Part shown: one piece after another, positions 53,029 through 61,088 of the stretch
How positions within the stretch are numbered: the first letter of the stretch is position 1
Layout of the letters: the number at the start of each line of letters is the position of its first letter
Origin: Caballeronia sp. TF1N1
GTDB taxonomy: Bacteria > Pseudomonadota > Gammaproteobacteria > Burkholderiales > Burkholderiaceae
Assembly: GCF_022878925.1 (NCBI RefSeq)
Contig: NZ_CP084627.1
Coordinates: 1,404,832-1,468,831 of the forward strand
Length of the DNA: 64,000 nucleotides
Direction: 5' to 3'
Notes under the pieces: generated by a model
The model's database searches: none
What the model was told of the DNA's origin: nothing
Seen by the model: the letters and a program-made list of their open reading frames with translations, nothing else
Program-made: the position numbers and the translations under genes

Positions 53029-53265
53029 ATGCTTGAATTACGGCCCGGTTGCGAATGTTGCGACAAGGACTTGTCGCCCGCTTCATCGGAGGCATTCATC
53101 TGCTCGTTCGAATGCACATTTTGCAGCGACTGTACCGAGCAAGTGCTAAAGGGCACGTGTCCGAACTGCGGCGGTGAACTGGTGAAGCGTCCGCGACGAC
53201 CGGCGGAGAAACTGGAGAAGAACCCGGCATCAACGAAACGAGTCTTTAATCCAGCGTGCCGTTGA
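53029..53265 (+). CDS. DUF1272 family cysteine-rich protein
   Basis: Encodes 78 residues from an ATG with a perfect AAAGGAG site; an upstream ATG in frame lacks one. Eight cysteines fall into the DUF1272 pattern: CECCDKDLSP, FICSFECTFCSDC and GTCPNCGGELV, suggesting two zinc-binding knuckles. Members are small, widespread and uncharacterised. A basic tail (KRPRRPAEKLEK) follows. It lies between the Bcr/CflA gene (divergent) and a convergent outer-membrane-like gene. Confidence 0.9.
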   Translation: MLELRPGCECCDKDLSPASSEAFICSFECTFCSDCTEQVLKGTCPNCGGELVKRPRRPAEKLEKNPASTKRVFNPACR

Positions 53266-53300
53266 TTAGTTCGGATGCCGTATAAAATCGAGTTTGACAG

Positions 53301-53819
53301 TCAAAACTTGACCTTGATCTGAAAGCCGAGCGTGAACGGCAAGTCGCTCGAAGGAATGGGCGGAATGAGGATGATGTTCGCGCCCACGCGCTTATAGTCC
53401 ACCATGATGAGCGGCGCGGCCACGGGGCCAAGCGTGTGATTGTGGCCAATACCCCAGCGGCCGTAGTCATAACCGGAGATCAAGCCACCCATGGCTGCGA
53501 GCCGCACGAAGCCCCAGTGAAGGAACTCGGGCGCCCATACGCCGCCGCCGTAAAACGAAGGCTTTGAGAGCGAGTTACGGAAATAGCCGCCGGTTACTGC
53601 CCATTGCGGCGAGACCCAGCATTCCACGCCAATGCCGGGATTGAACTGCTCGAAGTGCTTATCGGGATGAACGTGATGCGAGCCGATCATCGCATCGATC
53701 CAAACGCCGTCAGAGCACAGCGCGGCGTGCGCCGACGGCGTCCAAGATACCGTGATGGCAGCGAGCACCGCCGCACACGCGGCGCGAGCGAATCGGAAAC
53801 AGAGTGGCCATGAGCGCAT
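53301..53819 (-). CDS. Putative exported beta-barrel-like protein
   Basis: A 172-residue protein with a signal peptide (AACAAVLAAITVSWTPSAHA). The mature part alternates aromatic and glycine-rich strands (WAVTGGYFRNSLSKPSFYGG, WAPEFLHWGFVRLAAMGGL) and ends in KVKF with a terminal aromatic residue, features of small outer-membrane barrels. The central DAMIGSHHVHPDKHFEQFNPG stretch is His-rich. I do not recognise the family with certainty. Convergent with the DUF1272 gene. Confidence 0.65.
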   Translation of the reverse strand: MRSWPLCFRFARAACAAVLAAITVSWTPSAHAALCSDGVWIDAMIGSHHVHPDKHFEQFNPGIGVECWVSPQWAVTGGYFRNSLSKPSFYGGGVWAPEFLHWGFVRLAAMGGLISGYDYGRWGIGHNHTLGPVAAPLIMVDYKRVGANIILIPPIPSSDLPFTLGFQIKVKF

Positions 53820-53970
53820 GATTTAGGCGTCTTATTTTCGAGATGAAGGTCGTCGCGAACTCTACCTGATCGTGCCGTTTTCGTGTGATGAACTGACACG
53901 CACGTGACGAATGCGCACTTTTCTGTTTCGGAGGAAACTCGTTTTTCGCGCGTCGAGGAGATACAGATCG

Positions 53971-54603
53971 ATGAAAGTTTGGAAAAGCTTGCAATGCGTC
54001 GCGCTATTCGCGTTGATCGCAACGAGTGGATGCACGCCGCTTGCCGTCGTCACGCACAGTGTGTCCGCGAATGAATCGAGCGTGCCGCCCGGGATCTATC
54101 AGTTGGATGCGCATCACTGGAATGTGAGCTTCGACGTCGATCATCTTCATTATTCGCGCTTTGTCATGCGTTTCGACAAGACGGCCGGACAACTCGACTG
54201 GAGCGCGGATGGCATGACGGAGAGCACGGTGCATGTGACTATCGACGCCGCGAGCGTCAATACGAATGTGCCGTTGCTCGACCGGATGGTAAAGGGTCCC
54301 GACATGTTCGATGTCGCGCATTATCCGAACATCGAATTCGTCAGCACCGGCTTCACGCGTACGGGCAACGACAAGGGCACACTGGCAGGCAATCTCACGA
54401 TTCGCGGAACGACACGACCAGTCACTCTCGATGTCACGTTCAACGGGCATTCGGTCGATCCACTGACCAAGCTGGAAACGTTAGGCTTCTCGGCCAACGG
54501 TCATTTCAGCCGCGCGCAGTTCGGACTGACGACGTGGTATCCGGCAGTCGGCGACGATGTTCACGTCGCCATTCAGGCCGAGTTCGCAAAAGTAAAGCAG
54601 TGA
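53971..54603 (+). CDS. YceI-family lipid-binding lipoprotein
   Basis: Encodes 210 residues from an ATG with GAGGAG upstream. The N-terminus is a lipoprotein signal (SLQCVALFALIATSGCTPL) with lipobox A-T-S-G-C. The mature part shows the YceI pattern: YQLDAHHWNVSFDVDHLHYS, MVKGPDMFDVAHYPNIEF and GNLTIRGTTRPVTLDVTFNG, a lipocalin-like beta barrel that binds polyisoprenoid or other lipids. The usual family members are secreted soluble proteins; this one appears lipid-anchored. It converges with tdh. Confidence 0.9.
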   Translation: MKVWKSLQCVALFALIATSGCTPLAVVTHSVSANESSVPPGIYQLDAHHWNVSFDVDHLHYSRFVMRFDKTAGQLDWSADGMTESTVHVTIDAASVNTNVPLLDRMVKGPDMFDVAHYPNIEFVSTGFTRTGNDKGTLAGNLTIRGTTRPVTLDVTFNGHSVDPLTKLETLGFSANGHFSRAQFGLTTWYPAVGDDVHVAIQAEFAKVKQ

Positions 54604-54614
54604 AGCGCTGACAC

Positions 54615-55646
54615 TTACGCCGCGGTCCAGTCGAGCACGACCTTGCCGCTGTTGCCCGAAAGCATGGTGTCGAACGCGCGCTGGTAGTCGTCGACGGGGA
54701 ATGTGTGCGTGAGGATCGGCGAAAGATCCAGACCACTTTGCAGCATCGCGACCATCTTGTACCAAGTCTCGAACATTTCGCGCCCGTAAATGCCTTTGAT
54801 CTCCAGACCTTTGAAGATAACCTGATTCCAGTCGATCGCAGTTTGCGCGGGTGGAATGCCGAGCAGAGCCACTTTGCCGCCGTGGTTCATCGCTTCCAGC
54901 ATGGCGGTGAAAGCGCTCGGTACGCCGGACATTTCCAGGCCGACGTCAAACCCCTCGGTCATGCCGAGTTCTTGCATGACATCGCGCAAATTTTCATTGG
55001 AAACGTTGACCGCTCGCGTTGCACCCATCTTGCGGGCGAGTTCGAGACGATATTCGTTGACGTCCGTAATGACGACATTGCGCGCTCCGACGTGCCGTGC
55101 AATAGCGGCGGCCATTACACCGATGGGTCCGGCGCCGGTAATCAGCACGTCTTCGCCGACAAGATTGAACGAAAGGGCAGTGTGCGTCGCATTGCCGAAG
55201 GGGTCGAAGATCGCGGCGAGGTCGTCGGAAATATCGGGCGGAATCTTGAACGCGTTGAAGGCAGGGATCACGAGGTATTCGGCAAACGCGCCTTCGCGAT
55301 TCACGCCGACGCCAACGGTGTTGCGACACAAGTGACGGCGACCTGCGCGGCAATTGCGGCAGAATCCGCATGTGATGTGACCTTCGCCGGAAACGCGATC
55401 GCCGATGGCAAAGCCGCGGACTTGCTGTCCCATCTCGACGATCTCACCGACATATTCATGGCCGACGTGCATCGGCACCGGTATCGTCTTCTGCGCCCAG
55501 TCATCCCACTTCCAGATGTGGATATCCGTACCGCAGATTGCAGTCTTACGGATGCGGATGAGGACATCGTTATGTCCGACTTCCGGCCGCTTGACGTGAG
55601 TCAAGGTAAGACCGGGGGCGCGTTCGAGTTTGGCGAGTGCTTTCAT
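54615..55646 (-). CDS. tdh: L-threonine 3-dehydrogenase
   Basis: A 343-residue zinc medium-chain dehydrogenase that oxidises L-threonine to 2-amino-3-ketobutyrate with NAD. Catalytic zinc residues are C38 ([11 protein letters not shown]) and H63-E64 (GHEYVGEI); the structural zinc cluster is [35 protein letters not shown] is the Rossmann loop. It is downstream of kbl on the same strand, 115 bp away, so the two form the threonine-to-glycine pathway, with a parS-like palindrome in the gap between them. Confidence 0.97.
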   Translation of the reverse strand: MKALAKLERAPGLTLTHVKRPEVGHNDVLIRIRKTAICGTDIHIWKWDDWAQKTIPVPMHVGHEYVGEIVEMGQQVRGFAIGDRVSGEGHITCGFCRNCRAGRRHLCRNTVGVGVNREGAFAEYLVIPAFNAFKIPPDISDDLAAIFDPFGNATHTALSFNLVGEDVLITGAGPIGVMAAAIARHVGARNVVITDVNEYRLELARKMGATRAVNVSNENLRDVMQELGMTEGFDVGLEMSGVPSAFTAMLEAMNHGGKVALLGIPPAQTAIDWNQVIFKGLEIKGIYGREMFETWYKMVAMLQSGLDLSPILTHTFPVDDYQRAFDTMLSGNSGKVVLDWTAA

Positions 55647-55725
55647 TGTTGGTGTTCCGGGCGGTTGTGTCGCGGCGCTGCCTGTGACCGCGCCGTGCAT
55701 CTAAAGGTCGCGTGACGTGTCCTGA

Positions 55726-55741
55726 CTTTATGCGCATAAAG
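55726..55741. other. parS-like 16-bp palindrome
   Basis: CTTTATGCGCATAAAG is a perfect 16-bp palindrome between kbl and tdh. It has the form of the centromere sites I recall for secondary Burkholderia replicons (TTTATGCGCATAAA core). A second copy of the core lies at 57811. ParB presumably binds both; the parAB genes are not in the window. Confidence 0.72.
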
Positions 55742-55761
55742 GACCCTGCGAGGCGTGAGTC

Positions 55762-56964
55762 CTAACGGATCACACCAAGCGAGCGGCCCACGCGCGCGAA
55801 TGCATCGACTGCGCGGTCGATGTGTTCGGCGGTGTGGGCGGCGCTCATCTGCGTGCGGATGCGCGCGCGGCCCTTGGGCACGACAGGGTATGAAAATCCG
55901 ATCACATAAACGCCTTCGTCGAGAAGCGCGTCGGCCATCTTCGAAGCGAGTTGTGCATCGCCAAGCATGACGGGAATGATCGGATGCTCGCCGGGCACTA
56001 GATCGAAACCTAAAGCGGTCATCGCTTGCCGAAACCGCGCGCCGTTTTCGCGGACGCGTCGCCGGAGCGCGGCGCCTTCATCGCTATCCAGCAACTCAAG
56101 CACTTTCAGCGACGCAGCCGCAATGCTCGGCGCAAGCGTGTTCGAGAACAGATACGGCCGGCTGCGCTGCCGCAACAAGTCGATAATCTCCTGATGCGCA
56201 GCCACGTATCCGCCTGACGCACCACCAAGTGCCTTGCCGAGCGTACCCGTGATGATGTCGATTCGATCGAGCACGCCGCAATACTCGGGCGTCCCGCGTC
56301 CGTTCTCCCCGATGAATCCAACGGCATGCGAGTCGTCGACCATCACCAGCGCGCCGTAGCGTTCAGCCAGATCGCAGATGCCAGCGAGATTGGCGATGAT
56401 GCCGTCCATCGAGAACACGCCGTCAGTTGCGATCAATTTGAAGCGGGCGCCGGCTGCATCGGCTTCCTTCAAGCGCGCTTCGAGGTCTGCAAGATCGTTA
56501 TTCTTGTAGCGCAAGCGTTTTGCCTTGGAAAGACGCACTCCATCGATGATGCTCGCGTGGTTCAACTCATCGCTGATGATTGCATCGTCCTCGGTCAGCA
56601 ACGTCTCGAAGAGCCCGCCGTTTGCATCAAAACAGCTTGAGTAGAGAATGGCGTCGTCGGAGTGGAGGAACTTCGCGACTTGTTGTTCCAGCGCTTTGTG
56701 TACCGTTTGTGTTCCGCAAATAAAGCGAACGGATGCCATGCCAAAACCATCTTCTTCAAGTCCGGCTTTTGCGGCTTCGACCAAGCGAGCGTCGTTCGCA
56801 AGACCGAGATAATTGTTCGCGCAAAAATTGAGGACGGTGCTCCCGTTGGCAAGGCGGATCTCCGAGGACTGCGAGCTAGCGATGACCCGCTCGCTTTTGT
56901 AAAACCCGGCGGCGCGAATCTCGTTAAGCGTAGTTTGCAAATGGGAGAGGTATCGGTCTTTCAT
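55762..56964 (-). CDS. kbl: Glycine C-acetyltransferase (2-amino-3-ketobutyrate CoA ligase)
   Basis: A 400-residue PLP enzyme (normal length) that cleaves 2-amino-3-ketobutyrate with CoA to glycine and acetyl-CoA. Markers are [40 protein letters not shown] and the PLP lysine in [16 protein letters not shown]. The start at 56964 aligns with known Kbl N-termini; the frame extends further but crosses the promoter. It is first in a kbl-tdh operon and divergent from a cupin-XRE regulator, which likely controls it. Confidence 0.97.
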   Translation of the reverse strand: MKDRYLSHLQTTLNEIRAAGFYKSERVIASSQSSEIRLANGSTVLNFCANNYLGLANDARLVEAAKAGLEEDGFGMASVRFICGTQTVHKALEQQVAKFLHSDDAILYSSCFDANGGLFETLLTEDDAIISDELNHASIIDGVRLSKAKRLRYKNNDLADLEARLKEADAAGARFKLIATDGVFSMDGIIANLAGICDLAERYGALVMVDDSHAVGFIGENGRGTPEYCGVLDRIDIITGTLGKALGGASGGYVAAHQEIIDLLRQRSRPYLFSNTLAPSIAAASLKVLELLDSDEGAALRRRVRENGARFRQAMTALGFDLVPGEHPIIPVMLGDAQLASKMADALLDEGVYVIGFSYPVVPKGRARIRTQMSAAHTAEHIDRAVDAFARVGRSLGVIR

Positions 56965-57074
56965 CGGCATCTTTCCAGTATCCGGCTGTTCGAAAGTAGA
57001 TGCAGACCAGTCAAGCTCGGCCACACCTTTAGCCCTGTTATAGTTCATTCATTGCATTGGACAGGTTCGGTATT

Positions 57075-57100
57075 TCGAACAAATTTCCAATATATTGAAC
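57075..57100. promoter_or_regulatory. AT-rich operator-like repeat between kbl and its regulator
   Basis: The core CAATATATTG (57088-57097) is a perfect 10-bp palindrome, flanked by two similar GAAC-ending words (TTCGAAC and TTGAAC) 19 bp apart. It lies just upstream of the XRE regulator start, where autoregulation is expected. Confidence 0.45.
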
Positions 57101-57122
57101 ACTCTAAAGGAATGCAGCGTTC

Positions 57123-57725
57123 ATGACAAGTTCTGTCACAAGCGGCAAGGCCGGTGATTCCTCAGCCAGCGGAACTGCGCCACCACGCGTTGGCGAGCAG
57201 ATTCAGCGTCTACGCAATGAAAGGAAATTGACGCTCGATGACTTATCCCGCGCCGCTGGCGTTTCGAAATCGATGCTATCGGAGATCGAGCGGGACAAGG
57301 CCAATCCCACGATTGCCGTAGCGTGGCGGCTAACAAACGCACTGGGTATTAGCCTCGATCAGCTATTCGCGCAGCAAAAGGCCGGTGACGTAATACGCGT
57401 TGCAGGTCCGCATGAGATTCCGACATTGAATGGTGATAACGGCGACTATCAGCTTCGCGTGTGGGGACCAATTGAGTTGGCTGGGAAATTCGAATGGTAC
57501 GAGCTCACGTTGCACGCGGGTGCGGCGCTCATCTCAGACGCGCATGAGCCAGGCACGCGGGAGCATTTGACCGTGTTAAATGGCGCAATCGAAATCGAAG
57601 CATCAGGTGCTGCGAAGCGACTGAAGGCAGGGGAAACCGCACGTTATGCTGCCGACGATGGTCATGTCATTAGGAATGTAGGGCGAGGAGAAGCAAAGGC
57701 TTTGCTCGTGGTTATACATGGGTAA
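57123..57725 (+). CDS. XRE-family regulator with cupin domain
   Basis: Encodes 200 residues: an N-terminal Xre helix-turn-helix (LTLDDLSRAAGVSKSMLSEI ERDKANPTIAVAWRLTNALG) and a C-terminal cupin barrel (HEPGTREHLTVLNGAIEIEA). Such proteins control amino-acid metabolism genes; beside kbl-tdh it is the probable regulator of threonine breakdown. It starts at the ATG right after the AT-rich operator region and is divergent from kbl by ~160 bp. The effector probably binds the cupin part. Confidence 0.9.
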   Translation: MTSSVTSGKAGDSSASGTAPPRVGEQIQRLRNERKLTLDDLSRAAGVSKSMLSEIERDKANPTIAVAWRLTNALGISLDQLFAQQKAGDVIRVAGPHEIPTLNGDNGDYQLRVWGPIELAGKFEWYELTLHAGAALISDAHEPGTREHLTVLNGAIEIEASGAAKRLKAGETARYAADDGHVIRNVGRGEAKALLVVIHG

Positions 57726-57810
57726 TGGCCTGACTCGCGAGTCTGCGGTTTTCCGCGAGCAGGTGCTCCGCCTCTTCCTCCAGCGCACAGCAACGGTGGC
57801 ATGGCACTTC

Positions 57811-57824
57811 TTTATGCGCATAAA
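57811..57824. other. Second parS-like palindrome
   Basis: TTTATGCGCATAAA, preceded by C, repeats the core of the 55726 site (15 of 16 bases identical). It lies in the ~300-bp gap after the XRE-cupin gene, 2.07 kb from the first copy. Confidence 0.7.
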
Positions 57825-57980
57825 TTTCTGGCGTGTCCTGGGAAGACGTAGCATCCGTCTGCGTCGCGCGGCCTCCTTTCGTTAGTCGCCGCGCACTCCC
57901 ACGAAGGACTCAACCGCCCATAAGCGAAACCGCACATACACGCAAGGCGACTGGCGAGACCCTACTTTCATGGCGGCAAG

Positions 57981-58000
57981 TACTGTATATTTATACAGTA
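57981..58000. promoter_or_regulatory. LexA (SOS) box
   Basis: TACTGTATATTTATACAGTA is a near-perfect palindrome containing CTGT-N8-ACAG with an all-A/T centre, the LexA consensus of gamma- and betaproteobacteria. It ends 26 bp before the ATG of the following small gene, the usual position for repression. Confidence 0.85.
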
Positions 58001-58026
58001 CAAAGACCAGTCGGAAGGGGCGAATC

Positions 58027-58383
58027 ATGGAGTCGAACGGCGAGCATCTCAGCAGGAAGCAGTTTGCACGTGCGGTACAAGATCTGGAACGCATTACGCG
58101 GCAGATTGCGGGCCGATACATCGATCTGAGCGTGCCGCTGACCTGGCGTTTGCTGCACGCCATCGAAGCGGAAGCCGTGGCGGACTTGGGCTTCGCTGGC
58201 CGGCACGAGGCTGCCTTGCGCGAACTTTTTGCCCGCCCCGACGACTTCCATTTCCCCGAAACCGACGACGTGGTCGATGTCGCCTCTTCCGACGCTTTGC
58301 CGGCAGTATTCGCATTCGCCGTCGACGCCTACGAATGCGCTGCACGACAAGGCCGACCGCAACTGGCCATCGCCGCACACTGA
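58027..58383 (+). CDS. Small LexA-box-controlled hypothetical protein
   Basis: Encodes 118 residues from an ATG preceded by AAGGGG and, 26 bp further up, a full LexA box; the longer in-frame start at 57970 lies upstream of and would read through the LexA box, so it was rejected. The product is hydrophilic with no signal peptide, cysteine cluster or membrane segment; LTWRLLHAIEAEAVADLGF and a final acidic/Ala-rich part are visible. I do not recognise the family. Damage-inducible expression is inferred from the box alone; a division-inhibitor-type role is one guess with no sequence support. Confidence 0.7.
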   Translation: MESNGEHLSRKQFARAVQDLERITRQIAGRYIDLSVPLTWRLLHAIEAEAVADLGFAGRHEAALRELFARPDDFHFPETDDVVDVASSDALPAVFAFAVDAYECAARQGRPQLAIAAH

Positions 58384-58417
58384 CATGCGAGCGATGCACG
58401 CCGCACATCGCTAGTCA

Positions 58418-59860
58418 TCAGGCGGCAAAGTCCGCCGCCATGTCCGCATCCGTGCGCGCCATAAGTCTGCCGCTGCGGCAGGCCAAGCGGAACGCGTCGT
58501 AATCTTTTTCGACTTGATCCGCATAGGAGCTCGCGTATCGGACGAGCACTTCCGCCATGCGATCACCAGAACCCAGATAGCCGGAAATCTCAAGCGCGCA
58601 GCCGCTTGCCTTGGCATGCGCGCGCGCGAGCGCCCAGCCGCATAGCGACGCGTATCCGCGAAAGGCCTCGCCGCTGAATGTTTCGAGGTCGGCGGATATT
58701 TTCATGTCGCGCAGTTGGCGAACATAAAGCGGGCGTCCAACCGGGCCCGACGCCCAGCCCAGAAAGGGATCGCTCGCCGCCTGCATCAGGCGTTGCCCGT
58801 GAACGATGCGATGCCCGTCGTGCGTATGTTTCGTCGCGCCGACGTAGCGCGCCACCACGGACGTCGATGCCTCTTTCAACTGCAGGAAGAGCGCCTTACC
58901 AAGATGATCGGTAAGCAACAGCACGAAGCATCGCGTTCCAACACTTCCCACTCCAACCACTTTGAAAGCGATGTCCTGAAGTGCGAATTGCGACAAAAGC
59001 GCGGCGCGCTCGGATGTCAGCGTCGAAACGTAATCGCGTATGAGCGGAGTCAGGATCGTGTGCGAATCGCCTTCGAGTTTCATCCACTCGTCGTCCTCGT
59101 CGACGAGCGTGCTTGCGCCGCGAATATGAAAGATCGCGGGCGGCGCGTCGCGAATTCTCCAGGCATCGCCCGATCGATCGGCGAGCTTCGGCAACAGCTT
59201 TTCATGCGTGCGCCGGCTCGCGCGTTCGCTACCGCGCTTGATCCGACGTTTCACGTCTTCGTTTTGCACATCGTCGTACATCCTGTCGAACGTAATTCGT
59301 TCGTACCAAAGATCCAGCACGCCCATCTCGGCATACTCGCGCATGTGCTGCTGATAGCTCTGGGCCGCTTCGAAGCAGAGTGCTTCAGAGCCCGCACGGC
59401 CGTGGCCCAGATGCCTGCCCGCGACCGCCATGCTCGCGACGAGTCGCTTGACGTCCCATTCCCATGGACCTTGTGCGGTTTCGTCGAAATCGTTCAGATC
59501 GAATACGAGCGCACGCTCGGGCGTCGCGAACCCGCCGAAGTTTGACAGGTGGCAATCACCGCAGATTTGAACGGTCAATCCACTCGAAGGTGTACTAGCC
59601 AGATCGTGCGCCTGAACAATCGCGCTGCCACGAAAAAAAGCAAAGGGCGATGCCAACATGCGGCCGTATCGCAGCGGAATCAGCGCAGGGACGCGACCCA
59701 TGCTGTTTATTCGCAGCAACTCGATGGGATCGCGATCGACGTCGCCGACAGCCTCTTGCGTGCCTCGTGGTGTTCGCTGACGCGCGGCACGTCCGCTAGC
59801 CCGGCGTTCCTGCCACTTAGATGTCGATTGCCCCGAGTCTGATGCAAAGCCTTCGCCCAT
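58418..59860 (-). CDS. DUF2252 family protein
   Basis: A 480-residue cytosolic protein of the DUF2252 family. The central pattern GDCHLSNFGGF followed by VFDLNDFDET resembles the catalytic loop and DxD metal site of aminoglycoside-kinase-like folds, so a phosphotransferase activity is suspected; the family has no proven function. YVGATKHTHDGHRIVHGQ and the terminal YADQVEKDYDAFRLACRSGR are standard for the family. Convergent with the SOS-box gene, divergent from the recombinase-like gene. Confidence 0.9.
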   Translation of the reverse strand: MGEGFASDSGQSTSKWQERRASGRAARQRTPRGTQEAVGDVDRDPIELLRINSMGRVPALIPLRYGRMLASPFAFFRGSAIVQAHDLASTPSSGLTVQICGDCHLSNFGGFATPERALVFDLNDFDETAQGPWEWDVKRLVASMAVAGRHLGHGRAGSEALCFEAAQSYQQHMREYAEMGVLDLWYERITFDRMYDDVQNEDVKRRIKRGSERASRRTHEKLLPKLADRSGDAWRIRDAPPAIFHIRGASTLVDEDDEWMKLEGDSHTILTPLIRDYVSTLTSERAALLSQFALQDIAFKVVGVGSVGTRCFVLLLTDHLGKALFLQLKEASTSVVARYVGATKHTHDGHRIVHGQRLMQAASDPFLGWASGPVGRPLYVRQLRDMKISADLETFSGEAFRGYASLCGWALARAHAKASGCALEISGYLGSGDRMAEVLVRYASSYADQVEKDYDAFRLACRSGRLMARTDADMAADFAA

Positions 59861-60029
59861 GGATCACCTCTCGTTATTATTCGAAGTACGTCACATCGAA
59901 AACAGTAGTCGACGATTGCAAACGCCGCTACAAGACACTTCACCACACTTATCCTGAAGAGTGCCCTTGACGGAATCAGTCCGAAGTCCGACGCTGTTCG
60001 CAACGCAACATGACGCTTAGAAGCGCACT

Positions 60030-61067
60030 TTGAACACCATGCCGAACACTACCGATCTCTTCGACCAACAGCGAGCCGACTGGCAAGCGGACCCGCATGC
60101 TGCTTTCGATGCGTGGCTCGCGCAACAGCAGTTCCGGGCATCGTCGGCTGATGTCTATCGGGCGCAATGGGGCAACTTTCTTGAATGGCTCGCGGCCAGG
60201 CGCACAACGCTTCATACGGTGCAGCGACCGGTCATCGAGCAGTTCGTCTCTCAACTCGAGATTCGGCGGCCACAGCGCATGCGCTATCTACGCTTGATCG
60301 AACGCGTGCTGGATCACGTGCGCGAGATCGAATCGGCGTCGACGAATCCGGCTCGATTCATCGCGCAGGACGGCGAGGCGGCGTGGCGCAAGGCACGCGA
60401 CAACGAGCCGACCGGCTTTCTCACGCATGACGAACGCGGCTTGCTGATCGCGCGACTCGATGCGCCGCTTGGCGCCTTGTCGAGTGTGCAGCGGTGGCGC
60501 GAGCTTCGCGATCGAGCGCTCGTCGCGGTGTTTCTCGGCGCGGGGGTGAAGACCGGCGAGGCGGCGCAACTCACTATCGATTGCTATGCGCGCGGCGCGC
60601 CGTATGTCACCGTCGACGCCTCGAATCCCATGCTGATCCGGCAGGCCCGGCTCGCGCCTTTTGCCGTCGATGTGCTGGATCGGTGGATCGACGAACGAAA
60701 AGTCGCCGGACTCTTGGGCGCGCTGCTCTTCCCGGCCGCGCCCGCCGGACGGCCGATGCACAAAGCGACCATGCTGCGCGCCATCGATGTGGTGGTCGCA
60801 GCGGCGGGAATCGCCGAATCACGCGCCGCGCGCGCGAGCCCGCAAACGCTGCGCAATACCTATGCGGCTGAACTTTTCGAGAACGGCACAGACCCTGAAC
60901 GCGTTGGACAATGGCTCGGATTCCAGCAGATGATCTCGGTTCATCGCCTGCATCGGGCGTGGCAGGACTGGATGGGTGAGCAAATACGGGAGCGCGATAT
61001 GGCCGAGGCTTGCGGGCAAGACGGGATGGAAGATCGGTTCATCGATCCCGAAAACTCTCACCTTTGA
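60030..61067 (+). CDS. Tyrosine-recombinase-like protein, catalytically degenerate
   Basis: A 345-residue protein with the two-domain layout of lambda-integrase-type recombinases: an N-terminal SAM-like core-binding part (QFRASSADVYRAQWGNFLEW) and a C-terminal catalytic-fold part. The expected residues are missing: the first arginine region reads GAGVKTGEAAQL (Lys for Arg), the H-x-L-R motif reads SPQTLRNTYAAE (Gln for His), the LGH box reads LGFQQ, and the nucleophile region reads SVHRLHRAW without a tyrosine. It probably binds DNA without recombining it. It precedes the KfrA-like gene and ends inside a reverse iteron. Confidence 0.8.
   Translation: MNTMPNTTDLFDQQRADWQADPHAAFDAWLAQQQFRASSADVYRAQWGNFLEWLAARRTTLHTVQRPVIEQFVSQLEIRRPQRMRYLRLIERVLDHVREIESASTNPARFIAQDGEAAWRKARDNEPTGFLTHDERGLLIARLDAPLGALSSVQRWRELRDRALVAVFLGAGVKTGEAAQLTIDCYARGAPYVTVDASNPMLIRQARLAPFAVDVLDRWIDERKVAGLLGALLFPAAPAGRPMHKATMLRAIDVVVAAAGIAESRAARASPQTLRNTYAAELFENGTDPERVGQWLGFQQMISVHRLHRAWQDWMGEQIRERDMAEACGQDGMEDRFIDPENSHL
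61045..61062 (-). repeat. Solitary iteron copy overlapping the recombinase-like gene's end
   Basis: The reverse complement reads GGTGAGAGTTTTCGGGAT, preceded by CAAA. It covers the last codons of the recombinase-like gene and faces the iteron field, which begins 1.6 kb to the right in the other orientation. Confidence 0.78.
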
Positions 61068-61088
61068 CCTTCGATACCCGCGTGCGGG

